Notes: a model not told the origin generated them from the sequence alone. DNA of 64,000 bases from Alphaproteobacteria bacterium (GCA_030429495.1 JAUIFH010000001.1:578770-642769); one strand, 5' to 3'. Shown: positions 16,970 through 26,064, counted from the stretch's first letter. A program made the numbers and translations.

Positions 16970-17383
16970 TCACGATGTCTGCGCGAGTTCAACCATCTTG
17001 GCGAACTGCTCGGCGGTCAGGATCGCGCGCCAGTGGTCGGTGCAGGCCGAACGCATGAGAACCAGTTCCGTTTCAAGCGCCCCGACCTTTTCGGCAAGCT
17101 CCTGGCGTTCGGTGTCCGAGGCGCCGGCGATGATCGCCTGACGAAGCGCCGCGCGGGCCTCGACGGCCTGCCCTTCAAGCTCTTTGCGCTTCGCCGGCAT
17201 GGTGGACAGCCAGTCCTTGAGCGCGGCCCGCTGGGCATCGTCCAGCCCAAGCGCGTCGGCGTTCTTGGCGATCACGGGCGTGAAGGCGACGATCGGCGCC
17301 GACAGTTCCGAGGACGCGTCCTGCGCCATGGCGGGCAGGGCGCAGGCAAGGCCGATGGCGGCGGAGAGAAGCAGGGATTTCAT
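16970..17383 (-). CDS. Periplasmic Spy/CpxP-like LTXXQ protein
   Basis: A 137-residue secreted protein with a clear signal peptide (cleavage after ALPAMA, about residue 20). The mature part is all-helical with two LTXXQ-like pieces, LGLDDAQRAALKDWL and LTAEQFAKMVEL, spaced as in the Spy/CpxP fold. Relatives are chaperones or metal/stress sensors in the periplasm; the exact role is unknown. It stands alone. Confidence 0.75.
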   Translation of the reverse strand: MKSLLLSAAIGLACALPAMAQDASSELSAPIVAFTPVIAKNADALGLDDAQRAALKDWLSTMPAKRKELEGQAVEARAALRQAIIAGASDTERQELAEKVGALETELVLMRSACTDHWRAILTAEQFAKMVELAQTS

Positions 17384-17481
17384 GTCAGTTCCTTCGTTGA
17401 AGCCGCAGGTCTTGCGGCGTCGAAGGTACTGACATGGTTCAGGAAACCCGGCGTTGATTCATATCAAGCTTATTGAATGTG

Positions 17482-18438
17482 TTATCCGCCGATCATCTCA
17501 GCCTGCCGCACGATCACCTCGGCCTGACGGATCGAGGCGATGTCGACGAGGCGGCCCTTGTAGACGGCGGCCCCCGCGCCGTCCTTCTTTGCCTGTTCCA
17601 TCGCGGCGAGGATCTCGCGCGCCTCGGTCACCTTGGCTTCGGAGGGGGTGAAGACCTCGTTGGCCAGCGTCACCTGCTTGGGATGGATCGCCCATTTGCC
17701 AACCATGCCAAGCGTCGCGGAGCGTTTCGCCTGCGCGATGAAGCCCTCATCATCAGAGAAATCCCCGAACGGCCCGTCAACGGGCAGCACGCCATGCGTT
17801 CGGCAGGCCGCGACGATCGCTGCCTGTGCCCAGTGCCACGGGTCGGACCAGTATTTCTGGCCCTCGCGGTGCATGTAGTAATCCTCCTGCGTACCGCCGA
17901 TGCCGGTCGTCTGCATCCCCATCGAGGCGGCGAAATCGGCGGCGCCGAGGCTCATCGCCTGGAGCCGGGGGGAGGAGGCCGCGATCTCCTCGACATGAGC
18001 GATGCCGGCGGCGGTTTCGATGATCACTTCAAGGCTGACCGGCTTCGTCCGGCCCTTCGCGCGCTCTACCGCTGTCACCAGGGCGTCAACGGCGTAAACA
18101 TCTGACGCACAACCGACTTTCGGGATCATGATCTGGTCGATCCGGTCGCCCGCCTCTTCCAGAACCTCGACCACGTCGCGGTACCAGTAGGGCGTGTCGA
18201 GCCCGTTGATGCGGACCGAAAGATACTTGTTGCCCCAGTCGATATCGTTGATCGCCTCGACGATGGCTCTGCGCGCCTGCGGCTTGTCGTCGGGGGCGAC
18301 CGAATCCTCGAGATCAAGGTTGATCACGTCCGCCGCGCTGGTGGCCATCTTCTCGAAGATCGCCGGGCGCGAGCCGGGGCCGAAAAGCTGGCAGCGGTTG
18401 GGGCGGGCGGCGGCGGCGGGCTGGATGCGGAAGCTCAT
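17482..18438 (-). CDS. mcl1: L-malyl-CoA/beta-methylmalyl-CoA lyase
   Basis: A 318-residue HpcH/HpaI/CitE-type enzyme that reversibly cleaves (2R,3S)-beta-methylmalyl-CoA to glyoxylate and propionyl-CoA, and L-malyl-CoA to glyoxylate and acetyl-CoA. Both belong to the ethylmalonyl-CoA pathway for acetate assimilation. The start MSFRIQPAAAARPNRC, the LDLEDSVAPDDK acid pair, IMIPKVG, and the conserved end IRQAEVIVRQAEM are as I recall them for the Rhodobacter enzyme, at the same length. The ATG at 18436-18438 has an AGGGATCG ribosome site. A much longer open frame upstream is antisense to the epimerase gene. Confidence 0.94.
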   Translation of the reverse strand: MSFRIQPAAAARPNRCQLFGPGSRPAIFEKMATSAADVINLDLEDSVAPDDKPQARRAIVEAINDIDWGNKYLSVRINGLDTPYWYRDVVEVLEEAGDRIDQIMIPKVGCASDVYAVDALVTAVERAKGRTKPVSLEVIIETAAGIAHVEEIAASSPRLQAMSLGAADFAASMGMQTTGIGGTQEDYYMHREGQKYWSDPWHWAQAAIVAACRTHGVLPVDGPFGDFSDDEGFIAQAKRSATLGMVGKWAIHPKQVTLANEVFTPSEAKVTEAREILAAMEQAKKDGAGAAVYKGRLVDIASIRQAEVIVRQAEMIGG

Positions 18439-18481
18439 GGGGCGATCCCTTGGCAATGAAGTTTCGTTGTGTGCTGTTATT

Positions 18482-18510
18482 CGGATAGAATATTGCGCTG
18501 CGCTGCGCAA
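18482..18510 (-). promoter_or_regulatory. Candidate promoter of mcl1
   Basis: Read on the minus strand, TTGCGC and TATCCG stand 17 bp apart, about 45 bp upstream of the mcl1 start codon. The -35 overlaps a short GCGC-rich repeat. This is a consensus-style match only. Confidence 0.4.
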
Positions 18511-18678
18511 GCATCCTTTCGCAGTCGCAGAAAAACCGCCATTGGGTGGCGTCGGACCGGCGTAGTTCTTCCGTAGTTTCCGCGTAGCGCATCCGTCGAT
18601 ACGCGACGCCGGGGTCGCTTGACCCGGCCCCGCCCGCGGGCGAGGAAGAGCGCAGGCCACGCGAAGCAGGGGACGGCA

Positions 18679-19644
18679 ATGACGATCACGACGAAGACGG
18701 AGCGCTTCCCCCTCGCCGAGGTCTTCACCATCTCGCGCGGCTCGAAGACCGAGGCGGCGGTGGTGACCGCGCAGGTGGTGCGGGGCGGTGTCACCGGGCG
18801 GGGCGAATGCGTTCCCTATGCGCGCTACGGCGAAAGCCTCGACAGCGTCACGGCGCAGATCGCGGGACTGCCCGGGGACGTGACGCGCGCCGCTTTGCAA
18901 TCCCAGCTGCCGCCCGGTGCGGCACGCAACGCCATCGATTGCGCGCTTTGGGACTGGGAGGCGAAGCAGGCAGGGCGGCCCGTGTGGGAAATTGCGGGGC
19001 TTGCCGCGCCCGGTCCGGTCACGACCGCCTACACACTGTCGCTCGACACGCCGGAGCGGATGCGTGCCGCGGCGGCGCGTCAGGCGGCGCGGCCGGTGCT
19101 GAAGATCAAGCTTGGCACCGAAGACGATATGGCGCGGCTTGAAGCCGTGCGCGAAGGCGCGCCCGCCGCGCGGATCGTGGTCGATGCGAACGAGGGCTGG
19201 ACCGTCGAGGTCTATGCCGCTCTCGCCCCGCATCTGAAACGGCTGGGCGTCGCTCTGGTGGAGCAGCCGCTGCCGGCGGGGGCGGACGAAGCGCTGGCCG
19301 AAATCGCCCGGCCGGTGTCGGTCTGTGCCGACGAGAGCTGCCATGACCGGGCCTCGCTTGCGGCGCTGAAGGGCAGGTACGATGTGATCAACATCAAGCT
19401 CGACAAGACCGGGGGCCTGACCGAGGCGCTGGCGATGCGCGATGCGGCACGGGCGGCGGGGTTCGGGATCATGGTCGGCTGTATGGTCGGCTCGTCCCTC
19501 GCCATGGCGCCGGCGTTCCTCGTGGCGCAGGGCGCGGCGGTGGTTGATCTGGACGGCCCGCTCCTTCTGGCGGCCGACCGCGACCATCCGGTGCGCTACG
19601 ACGGCTCCGTGATGCAGGTGCCTGAACCGGCGCTTTGGGGCTGA
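18679..19644 (+). CDS. Dipeptide epimerase, enolase superfamily
   Basis: A 321-residue enzyme resembling L-Ala-D/L-Glu epimerase, used in murein peptide recycling. Catalytic features are KIKLG with the first acid/base lysine, metal ligands in VVDANEGW, VEQPL and CADES, and the second lysine in NIKLDKTGG. The ATG at 18679 fits the family start MTITTKTERFPLAEVF; 20 more in-frame residues upstream look non-coding. It is divergent from mcl1. Substrate specificity beyond dipeptides is not certain from sequence. Confidence 0.87.
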   Translation: MTITTKTERFPLAEVFTISRGSKTEAAVVTAQVVRGGVTGRGECVPYARYGESLDSVTAQIAGLPGDVTRAALQSQLPPGAARNAIDCALWDWEAKQAGRPVWEIAGLAAPGPVTTAYTLSLDTPERMRAAAARQAARPVLKIKLGTEDDMARLEAVREGAPAARIVVDANEGWTVEVYAALAPHLKRLGVALVEQPLPAGADEALAEIARPVSVCADESCHDRASLAALKGRYDVINIKLDKTGGLTEALAMRDAARAAGFGIMVGCMVGSSLAMAPAFLVAQGAAVVDLDGPLLLAADRDHPVRYDGSVMQVPEPALWG

Positions 19645-19728
19645 AGCTGCGCAAGGTGGTGAACAGGGCGGGCGCCGGTTATCGTCCGGAAGCATACCGG
19701 ACGTGACCGGGCTGGAGGAGTGACCGCG

Positions 19729-20691
19729 ATGGGAAGCTGGGGCGTCGGACTGTACCAGAACGATACTTCCGCCGATGTGAAGATGGTCTTCGCCGACCAG
19801 TCGCGGCGACCGATCGACGTCGATACGCTGGTGCATCGGGTGCTGGAGAAATTCGACGGCGGGAATGACCCGGCGGACGAGAACCACGCCGATATCTGGC
19901 TGGTGCTGGCCGATCTGCTTCACCAATACGCGCTGGATCATCCCGCGACGATGGAGCGCGCGAGGCGGCTGATCCGCGACGGCGGGGATCTGGCGATGAA
20001 GCGGGAACTCGGCATGGCGCAGCGCGATCTGGAAAAGCGCGAGACGGTATTGGCGGAGGCGCTGGACCGCTGGGCCGCGCCGCACCCGAAGCCGAAGAAG
20101 CGCAAGGCGCCGTCCGCGCCGGAACCCTTCATTCTGGAGGTCGGCGATGTCTGGGCGTTTCCGTCCATGAGCCATTCCGCGCGGCCGTTCCATGTGAAAG
20201 GCCTTGACCTGTCGCAGTTCTCTCCCGACGGCTGGGGCGCGTTCGCCGTCGCGGACCGGTGGCATCTCAACGAGCATCGCGCGTGCTATCTCTTCGCTCT
20301 CGCGCTGCAGGTCGGACGCGAACGCCCGGCGCTTGACGTGGTGCGCGCGGCGGCGCTGCAGGAATGCACCTTCACGCTTAAGAACTACGGCGAGGAATGG
20401 GTCTACCCGATGATCTTCGAGGCGCGGTTGTCCAAGCCGAAGCAGAGCCTGAAGAACTGGGGCGCCGAGCGGCTTGGATCGCTACCGCTCGACGCCGGCA
20501 GGACGAGGGGCCTTTTGCCAGCGAAGCTGAAGAACCGCTACAACGCGCTTGATCCCGACGGGATCGCCTGGCTGGAGGACGAGCTGACGACGAGTTCGTT
20601 CCACAGGGCGGAGTCGAGTGTGCGGAGCGGTATCCACTGGCGGATCGTGCCGCATGCCTCGCTGCGCCTTGCCGACCTGTGCGTCGGCTAG
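19729..20691 (+). CDS. Conserved hypothetical protein with DUF4259-like N-terminus
   Basis: A 320-residue cytosolic protein. The first residues MGSWGVGLYQNDTSADV resemble the start of DUF4259-type proteins, in which this W-G-x-G-x-x-x-N-D pattern recurs. A basic proline/lysine linker (PHPKPKKRK, near residue 125-133) separates two parts, the second rich in aromatic residues. The ATG at 19729, 8 nt after GGAGGAG, is preferred to the GTG at 19720. No catalytic motif is visible and the function is unknown. Confidence 0.65.
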   Translation: MGSWGVGLYQNDTSADVKMVFADQSRRPIDVDTLVHRVLEKFDGGNDPADENHADIWLVLADLLHQYALDHPATMERARRLIRDGGDLAMKRELGMAQRDLEKRETVLAEALDRWAAPHPKPKKRKAPSAPEPFILEVGDVWAFPSMSHSARPFHVKGLDLSQFSPDGWGAFAVADRWHLNEHRACYLFALALQVGRERPALDVVRAAALQECTFTLKNYGEEWVYPMIFEARLSKPKQSLKNWGAERLGSLPLDAGRTRGLLPAKLKNRYNALDPDGIAWLEDELTTSSFHRAESSVRSGIHWRIVPHASLRLADLCVG

Positions 20692-20703
20692 CGCCTGCGC
20701 GGG

Positions 20704-21360
20704 CTACGGGCCTTCCGCCGCGCGGAAACGGTCGTCGGCAATGCGGTCGATCTCATCAAGGGAGAGCGCGTCGAAGTCGAGGCCCTGAAGCAGGCCGGAG
20801 ATGTCGCCTGCCGGGATTTCGGGGGTCGTGACGATGACCCCGGGGGCGGCGCCGCAGGTCTCGCCCGTGGTCCCGTCGCAGGGGGTGAGCGAGCGGGTCG
20901 GCGCGTCCCAGCGTTTGCCGAAGCGGCGGACGGCGTAATACATCAGCTTGGCCTGCGAGGCGGATACCCCGCTGGCCAGCATCCCCTGGTAGAAGACCCG
21001 GTGAGTTTCCTGCCAGCCCCGCGTGCGGACCCGGACATAGTGGTCGTGGATCACCGAGGCACGGCGATACTTGCCCGACCACGGCCCGCCGATCACGCTC
21101 CAGAACGGGCCGGGGATCGAGGCGCCGTTCACACAGGTGCCCGAGGGTACCTGCCAGTCGGTGTGGTCCGGGTCGACGAAGCTGAAATCCTCCACCAGGC
21201 GGAAGATCGAGAAGAAACCGTCGACATCCTCGCCCCAGCAATCGTCGATTGCCTCGTCGGTGAGGATCAGGCGACCGACGAAGCGGCCGTAATCCTCGGC
21301 CCGCGCCGCGGTTGCGGCGAGCAGGAGGAGAAGGGCGGCAAGGAGGCGGGGCAGGTTCAT
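20704..21360 (-). CDS. Secreted DUF1353 family protein
   Basis: A 218-residue protein with a signal peptide (cleavage near TAARA, residue 21). The core matches DUF1353: TDWQVPSGTCVNGASIPGPFW, then ASVIHDHYV and a HRVFYQGMLASG helix. DUF1353 also occurs in phages, but no other phage gene is nearby and the signal peptide speaks for a periplasmic cellular protein. It contains several cysteines that could pair. Function unknown. Confidence 0.78.
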   Translation of the reverse strand: MNLPRLLAALLLLLAATAARAEDYGRFVGRLILTDEAIDDCWGEDVDGFFSIFRLVEDFSFVDPDHTDWQVPSGTCVNGASIPGPFWSVIGGPWSGKYRRASVIHDHYVRVRTRGWQETHRVFYQGMLASGVSASQAKLMYYAVRRFGKRWDAPTRSLTPCDGTTGETCGAAPGVIVTTPEIPAGDISGLLQGLDFDALSLDEIDRIADDRFRAAEGP

Positions 21361-21519
21361 GGCGGTGCGGCGGGTCGAATCCGGTAGAGCTGCTGCGGAC
21401 GTCCCGCGATGCTACATGGCCGGGCGCGCGCGTCAAACGCCGTCTGCGCCGACCGGCCCTTGACGGCGCCGCCGCAAGCGCCGAAGACACGGGAGGCCAT
21501 GCGGAGCAGGAGGCGGGAG

Positions 21520-22386
21520 ATGAGCAGGATCGTCTATGTGAACGGGGACTGGGTGCCGGAGGAAGAGGCGAAGATTTCGGTCTTCGACCGGGGATTCCTG
21601 ATGGCCGACGCGGTCTACGAGGTCACGAGCGTGCTCGATGGCAAGCTGATCGACTTCGCCGGCCATGCGGCGCGGCTGAAGCGGTCGATGGCGGAACTCG
21701 ACATGGAAAGCCCGGTGACGGAGGAAGAGCTTCTGGCGATCCACCGGGAGCTTCTGGCGCGGAACGGGATCGGGGACGGGCTTGTCTATCTTCAGGTGAC
21801 GCGGGGCAATCCGGGCGACCGGGACTTCGCCTTCCCCGACCCGGCAGCGGTGAAGGGCGGGATCGTGCTTTTCACCCAGTCGAAGCCCGGGCTGGCGGAC
21901 AATCCGGTGGCGAAGGTGGGGATGAAGGTGATCTCCATCCCCGATATCCGCTGGGGCCGGCGCGACATCAAGACGGTGCAGCTGCTCTACCCCTCGATGG
22001 GTAAGATGATGGCGAAGAAGGCGGGCGCCGACGATGCCTGGTTCACCGAGGAGGGCGGCGTCGTGACGGAAGGCACGTCGAACAACGCCTATATCGTCAA
22101 GGGCGGAAAGATCATCACGCGGCAGTTGTCCGAGGACATCCTGCACGGGATCACCCGCGCGGCCGTGCTGCGCTTCGCGCGTGAGGCGCAGATGGTGGTC
22201 GAGGAGCGCCCGTTCACCATCGCTGAGGCGCAGGCGGCCGACGAGGCTTTCGTGACCTCGGCCTCCGCCTTCGTGATGCCGGTGGTGGAGATCGACAGCG
22301 CGGTGCTGGGCAGCGGCAAGCCCGGCCCGGTCGCGGCGCGGCTGCGCGAGATCTACCTGGAGGAAAGCCGCAAGGCGGCGGTCTGA
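21520..22386 (+). CDS. D-amino acid (D-alanine) aminotransferase, class IV
   Basis: A 288-residue fold-type IV PLP enzyme that interconverts D-alanine and 2-oxoglutarate with pyruvate and D-glutamate. It has the family start YVNGDWVPEEEAKISVFDRGF, the DIK...LLYPSMGK segment with the PLP lysine in MGK, the EG(T)SNN motif and the SASAFVMPV loop. The ATG at 21520 fits the family; longer starts were rejected. Branched-chain or 4-amino-4-deoxychorismate specificity cannot be fully excluded. Confidence 0.85.
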   Translation: MSRIVYVNGDWVPEEEAKISVFDRGFLMADAVYEVTSVLDGKLIDFAGHAARLKRSMAELDMESPVTEEELLAIHRELLARNGIGDGLVYLQVTRGNPGDRDFAFPDPAAVKGGIVLFTQSKPGLADNPVAKVGMKVISIPDIRWGRRDIKTVQLLYPSMGKMMAKKAGADDAWFTEEGGVVTEGTSNNAYIVKGGKIITRQLSEDILHGITRAAVLRFAREAQMVVEERPFTIAEAQAADEAFVTSASAFVMPVVEIDSAVLGSGKPGPVAARLREIYLEESRKAAV

Positions 22387-22401
22387 GGCGGGCGTGGCGT
22401 G

Positions 22402-22450
22402 CCGGGGGTTTTCCACCCCCGGACCCCCGGAAGGTATTTCCCGCAAGATG
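22402..22450. repeat. Rhodobacterales-type extragenic repeat, copy 1
   Basis: CCGGGGG and CCCCCGG form a hairpin around TTTTCCA (22402-22422). The right arm is the start of the 14-mer CCCCCGGACCCCCG, followed by AAGGTATTTC and AAGATGAAG. The 14-mer occurs again as its reverse complement at 38652-38665, and I recall this arrangement as common between genes in this order. Here it lies between the transaminase and the PAQR gene and may end transcription. Confidence 0.6.
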
Positions 22451-22461
22451 AAGCCGGCGGG

Positions 22462-23112
22462 TCAGGCGCCCTGGACGACGTGGAGCGTGACGGCGGCGTA
22501 GAAGACAAGGCTCGCCACCAGCACGAAGACGTGCCAGATCGTGTAGTGGAAGGGCAGCCGCTCGAACAGGTAGAAGGCGACGCCGGCGGTGTAGAGGCAG
22601 CCGCCGAGCGCGATCAGGACGAAGACCGGCGTGGACAGGCTGGCAAAGAGCGTTCCACCGGCGACGAAGCCCGCCCAGCCCATGGCGAGATAGAGCGTGA
22701 GCGCCAGTTTCCGGAACCGGTCGGGCGCGGCGATCTTGATGCCGACGCCGGCAAGGGCCGCGCCCCAGAGTCCGGCGAGCAGCCAGAGTCCCTGTCCCGA
22801 GAGGAGCGTGAACGGTGTATAGGTGCCGGCGATCTTGACGTAGATCGCGGAGTGGTCGAGCCGCTTCAGCACGCCTTCCCAGCCCGGATGCGGGACCATG
22901 TTGTAAAGCGCCGAGCAGAGGATCATCGCGATGAGCGCAAGGCCGTAGACGGTGATCCCGAAAAGCGCGGTGAAATCGCCGCGCAGGAAGGCGGTGAGAG
23001 CGATGAGGACGGGAACCGCGATGAGGACGAAGGTGAGACCCGCGACATGGATCACCGCATCCGAGACGCGTTCGGCGCGGGAATAGCCGGATCTGTCAGC
23101 AAGCAGCACCAT
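22462..23112 (-). CDS. Hemolysin III / PAQR-family membrane protein
   Basis: A 216-residue integral membrane protein with seven hydrophobic segments. The family motifs are SALYN near residue 87, LDHSAIYVKIAGTYTPF near 105-121 and HVFVLVAS near 193; the conserved serine, aspartate and histidines form a metal site in relatives. Despite the name, few members are true hemolysins. It is monocistronic. Confidence 0.85.
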   Translation of the reverse strand: MVLLADRSGYSRAERVSDAVIHVAGLTFVLIAVPVLIALTAFLRGDFTALFGITVYGLALIAMILCSALYNMVPHPGWEGVLKRLDHSAIYVKIAGTYTPFTLLSGQGLWLLAGLWGAALAGVGIKIAAPDRFRKLALTLYLAMGWAGFVAGGTLFASLSTPVFVLIALGGCLYTAGVAFYLFERLPFHYTIWHVFVLVASLVFYAAVTLHVVQGA

Positions 23113-23207
23113 GACGCGTCGATGTTACCACCGGGCGGCTCAAGCGCCTATGAAAAGACGGTAAATTGATTGTGTCGGACTCCGCAACGGCGGTCGCGCA
23201 ACGGGCG

Positions 23208-23992
23208 CTAGGCGGCGCGGCCGTAGAAGCCGATCTGCTCCTCTGCGGTGAACCGGACCCCCGGACGTTCGTAAAACGAGAAGACGGCGATGATGCGCGG
23301 TCGCGCGCCCCGGACGGTCGATACCCGGTGCGCGGTGTTGCGGCCGCGGAAGACGTTGAGCGTGCCGGGTGCGAGCGTGAGCGATTTCAGGTCCGGGTCG
23401 CGGCCTTCGAGCAGGCGCGCGACGCCGTCGTAGTTCGGGTTCCCGTCGCTGCGAAGGTCAGACCGGTATTCGAAGGCGCCGCCCGTCTCGGGCGCCTGCA
23501 ACAGAAGCGTCGTCGTGAATTCGGAGCGGTCGAAATGCCAGTTCAGCGCCTCGCCCGCGCCGTAGGCCATCGCGTTCACGCGGGCGAGCGGGTCCTCCAT
23601 CACGTAGAGGGCGGGTTTGTCCATCGCCGCCGCGAGGAAGCGCGCGAAGTCTGGCCATTCGTAGAGCGCGGCGAGGACGCCGCCGATCTGGTCGCCGCAG
23701 AGGGTGCGATTGACGGTCTCGAACTCCCGCAGCGCCGGGTGGGCTGGGTCGAGGCCCGGGACCTCCTTGCGAAAGTAGATGTTGTGGCGGCGGGCATGGG
23801 TGAAGCTCTCGGCCGCGAATTTCGGCGCGAGATCCGCGACCGTGGCTGTGATGGCGCCGGGCCGCAGGAAACCTTCGAGGTTGAACATGCCGTCGCGGCG
23901 AGGTCGGCGCGGGCGCGGGCGACGAGTGCCTGCCAGTCCGGCGAGCCGGGCCGGTCGAGCGGATAGCGGTCGAGGTCGAGAATGTCCTGCAT
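23208..23992 (-). pseudogene. 2-oxoglutarate/Fe(II) oxygenase-like gene with a frameshift
   Basis: The likely start is the ATG at 23990-23992 (MQDILDLDRYPLDRPG). After about 34 residues the frame is lost near 23890-23900, and the rest (MFNLEGFLRPGAI to the end) continues in another frame. One extra base in the GCCGCGACGGC stretch would rejoin both halves. The downstream part has the HxD iron motif (NWHFDRSEF) and a distal AHRVS...R that fit the fold; it resembles the BesD/HalD-like group, with the acid kept, so a hydroxylase is more likely than a halogenase. It is divergent from a LysR gene. Real loss, programmed shift and sequencing error cannot be told apart. Confidence 0.72.
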
Positions 23993-24086
23993 GGCGGTTC
24001 CTCCCTGCCGAAAGCCTGTGCCTTGACGCGCATCCTTGCAACCGGACAAATTTTCGCTGACCATAAGAAAAACTATTGGATAGAGC

Positions 24087-24974
24087 ATGCCGGCACTGCC
24101 CCTGAACGCGATCCGCGCCTTCGAGGCGGCCGCGCGTGCGGGCAGTTTCGTGCAGGCGGGCGCTGAGCTTGGCGTCACCTCGGCGGCGGTCAGCCAGCAG
24201 GTCCGGGCGCTGGAGGATCACCTTGGCAAGCGGCTGTTCCTGCGGCAGGGGAACCGGATCACGCTGACCGATGCCGGGCGCGCGGTCTATCCGCGGATCG
24301 AGGCTGCGCTGACCGACCTTGCCGCCGTCACGGACGAGATGCGCGCGGGGCGGATGCGGGCGCGGCTAGTCGTCTCGGTCATCCCGTCGGTTGCGGAATG
24401 GTGGTTCCTGCCGGCGCTCAAGGGCTTCGCGGGGCGGGCGGGGCTTGAGGTTCGGGTCGAGGATGATCCGGTGGTCTTTTCGCGGGATGGCGCCGATTTG
24501 CGGCTGACCTATGGCGGGCATCTCTATCCCGATCACCAGACCGAGGCGCTGTTCCGCGACCGGTTCGTCGCGGTGACGGCGCCGGGAGCTCCGTGTGCGG
24601 GCGGGCTGGAGACGCTGCCGGAGGCGGCGTTCATCCATACCGACTGGGGCGCGTCCTTCGCGACGCAGCCGTCCTGGGCGGCCTGGTTCGCCGCCGCCGG
24701 CCTGTCACGCCGGCCCGATCCGCTGGCGGGGCTCCGGGTCGGGACGACGGGCCTTGCGCTCGCGGCGGCGCGGGCGGGGCTGGGGGCGGCATTGGTGCCA
24801 GAGCGGGTCGCGGGCGCAGAGATCGCGGCAGGGCGGCTTGTCCGCCCGGAACCGGCGGCGCTGCCGATGGCGTGGGACTACGTGCTTGTCTGGCCCCGGG
24901 CACTGGCGCGGCGGGCGCTGCTGCGCGACCTCGTTGCCCATCTCAGGGCGTTGTCGGAGGTGCCGCCGGTCTGA
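24087..24974 (+). CDS. LysR-family transcriptional regulator (GcvA-like)
   Basis: A 295-residue regulator. The N-terminal winged helix shows LNAIRAFEAAARAGSFVQAG...TSAAVSQQVRALE, as in the GcvA subgroup, and a periplasmic-binding-like effector domain follows from about residue 90. It is divergent from the frameshifted oxygenase gene with 94 bp between starts, so it probably controlled that gene and itself. The effector is unknown. Confidence 0.88.
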   Translation: MPALPLNAIRAFEAAARAGSFVQAGAELGVTSAAVSQQVRALEDHLGKRLFLRQGNRITLTDAGRAVYPRIEAALTDLAAVTDEMRAGRMRARLVVSVIPSVAEWWFLPALKGFAGRAGLEVRVEDDPVVFSRDGADLRLTYGGHLYPDHQTEALFRDRFVAVTAPGAPCAGGLETLPEAAFIHTDWGASFATQPSWAAWFAAAGLSRRPDPLAGLRVGTTGLALAAARAGLGAALVPERVAGAEIAAGRLVRPEPAALPMAWDYVLVWPRALARRALLRDLVAHLRALSEVPPV

Positions 24975-24986
24975 CGTTGGGCGCGT

Positions 24987-25304
24987 TCAGCCGTCCTTCG
25001 GCCCGACATTCTCGCGGAACGCCACTTCGAAGGCCGCTTGCTTCGCGCTGTCGGCCTCGGTCTGGTTCGCGGCGCGCCATTCGTCGTAGGGCATCCCGTA
25101 ATAGATCGCGCGCGCCTCGTCCTTGGTCATCTCGATCCCGCGTTCTGCGGCGGCTTCCTGATACCAGCGCGACAGGCAGTTGCGGCAGAAGCCGGCGAGG
25201 TTCATCAGGTCGATGTTCTGTACGTCGGGGCGCTTTTCCATCAGGTGCTCTCGCAACGTGCGGAAGGCGGCGGCCTCGATCTCGATGCGGGTCTGGTCAT
25301 CCAT
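24987..25304 (-). CDS. DUF1244 family protein
   Basis: A 105-residue cytosolic protein of a conserved alphaproteobacterial family. Recognisable segments are AAAFRTLREHLMEKRPDVQNIDLMNLAGFCRNCLSRWY (two cysteines in CRNC) and ARAIYYGMPYDEW. The ATG at 25302-25304 follows an AGGAGGA site; a longer start was rejected. It lies 16 nt downstream of the formylglutamate hydrolase gene, so they are probably cotranscribed. Function unknown. Confidence 0.83.
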   Translation of the reverse strand: MDDQTRIEIEAAAFRTLREHLMEKRPDVQNIDLMNLAGFCRNCLSRWYQEAAAERGIEMTKDEARAIYYGMPYDEWRAANQTEADSAKQAAFEVAFRENVGPKDG

Positions 25305-25320
25305 GTGCGGTCCTCCTGCG

Positions 25321-26064
25321 TCAGAAATTGGCGCTGGCGAGCGCCGCTTCAAGTGTTGGCGCCAGACGGTCGGCCCAGGCGATCTGTCCGTCCTCGGCCC
25401 GGATCAGGTCGTGGCGGATTTCGATCAGGACGTTGGGGCGGCCCTTCTTCAGGGCATGACGGTCGATTGAATCGCCGTCTAGATGGCCGCCATAGGGCTC
25501 ATTCTCGCCCACGTTCAGATCACCCTCCGCACGCAGCTGGTCGAGCACGGCGAGGGAGAAGGCGGGGTCAAGATGGGAATAGAGGATGCCCACCTGCCAG
25601 GGCCGGTCGGAGCGCCCGAAAAGCCGCGGCGTGAAGCTGTGGACGGCGCAGATGACCGTATCGTCGCGGCGGGCGGCGAGGGATTCGAGCGCGTCGTGAT
25701 AGGGCCGGTGGAAGGCTGCCAGCCGGCGTTCGGTCTCGGCCGCGTCGACATGGCGGTTCACCGGGATCACCGTGCTGTCGTAGAGCTTCATGATCAGGGT
25801 CGGGTCGTCCTCGCCCCGGTTCGGGTCGATCACGAGGCGCGAGAAATCGCTGAGGATCGCGGGGGCGTTCAGCCGCTCGGCCAGCCGGCGGGTCACGCCG
25901 GCGGCGCCGATGTCATAGGCGATGTGGCGCTCCATGTCCTCTGGCGCGATGCCGAGGGAGCCGCCGCCGATGCAGTCCGGCACGCGGTTGGTGGCATGGT
26001 CGCAGGTGATGAGCCAGCGCGAGGGGCGATCCGCGCCGACGATGTGGTAAGGCTGGGCAGTCAT
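25321..26064 (-). CDS. N-formylglutamate amidohydrolase family protein
   Basis: A 247-residue enzyme of the FGase family, whose members hydrolyse N-formylglutamate to glutamate and formate or related N-acyl amino acids. Typical features are LITCDHATNRVP near residues 18-29, AYDIGAAGVT, and a histidine/arginine-rich core (CAVHSFTP, EIRHDL). No histidine degradation gene is nearby, so a role in hut is not supported here. Divergent from pyk. Confidence 0.85.
   Translation of the reverse strand: MTAQPYHIVGADRPSRWLITCDHATNRVPDCIGGGSLGIAPEDMERHIAYDIGAAGVTRRLAERLNAPAILSDFSRLVIDPNRGEDDPTLIMKLYDSTVIPVNRHVDAAETERRLAAFHRPYHDALESLAARRDDTVICAVHSFTPRLFGRSDRPWQVGILYSHLDPAFSLAVLDQLRAEGDLNVGENEPYGGHLDGDSIDRHALKKGRPNVLIEIRHDLIRAEDGQIAWADRLAPTLEAALASANF

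Noticed and set aside
18439..20277. A 931-residue open frame on the minus strand that continues upstream of mcl1
   Set aside because: Only the last 318 residues match a known enzyme; the rest is antisense to the epimerase and the DUF4259-like gene and has the arginine/histidine-rich composition of GC-rich shadow frames.
20704..21360. DUF1353 gene as a sign of a prophage
   Set aside because: No other phage gene is near, and the protein has a signal peptide; a single cellular gene is more likely.
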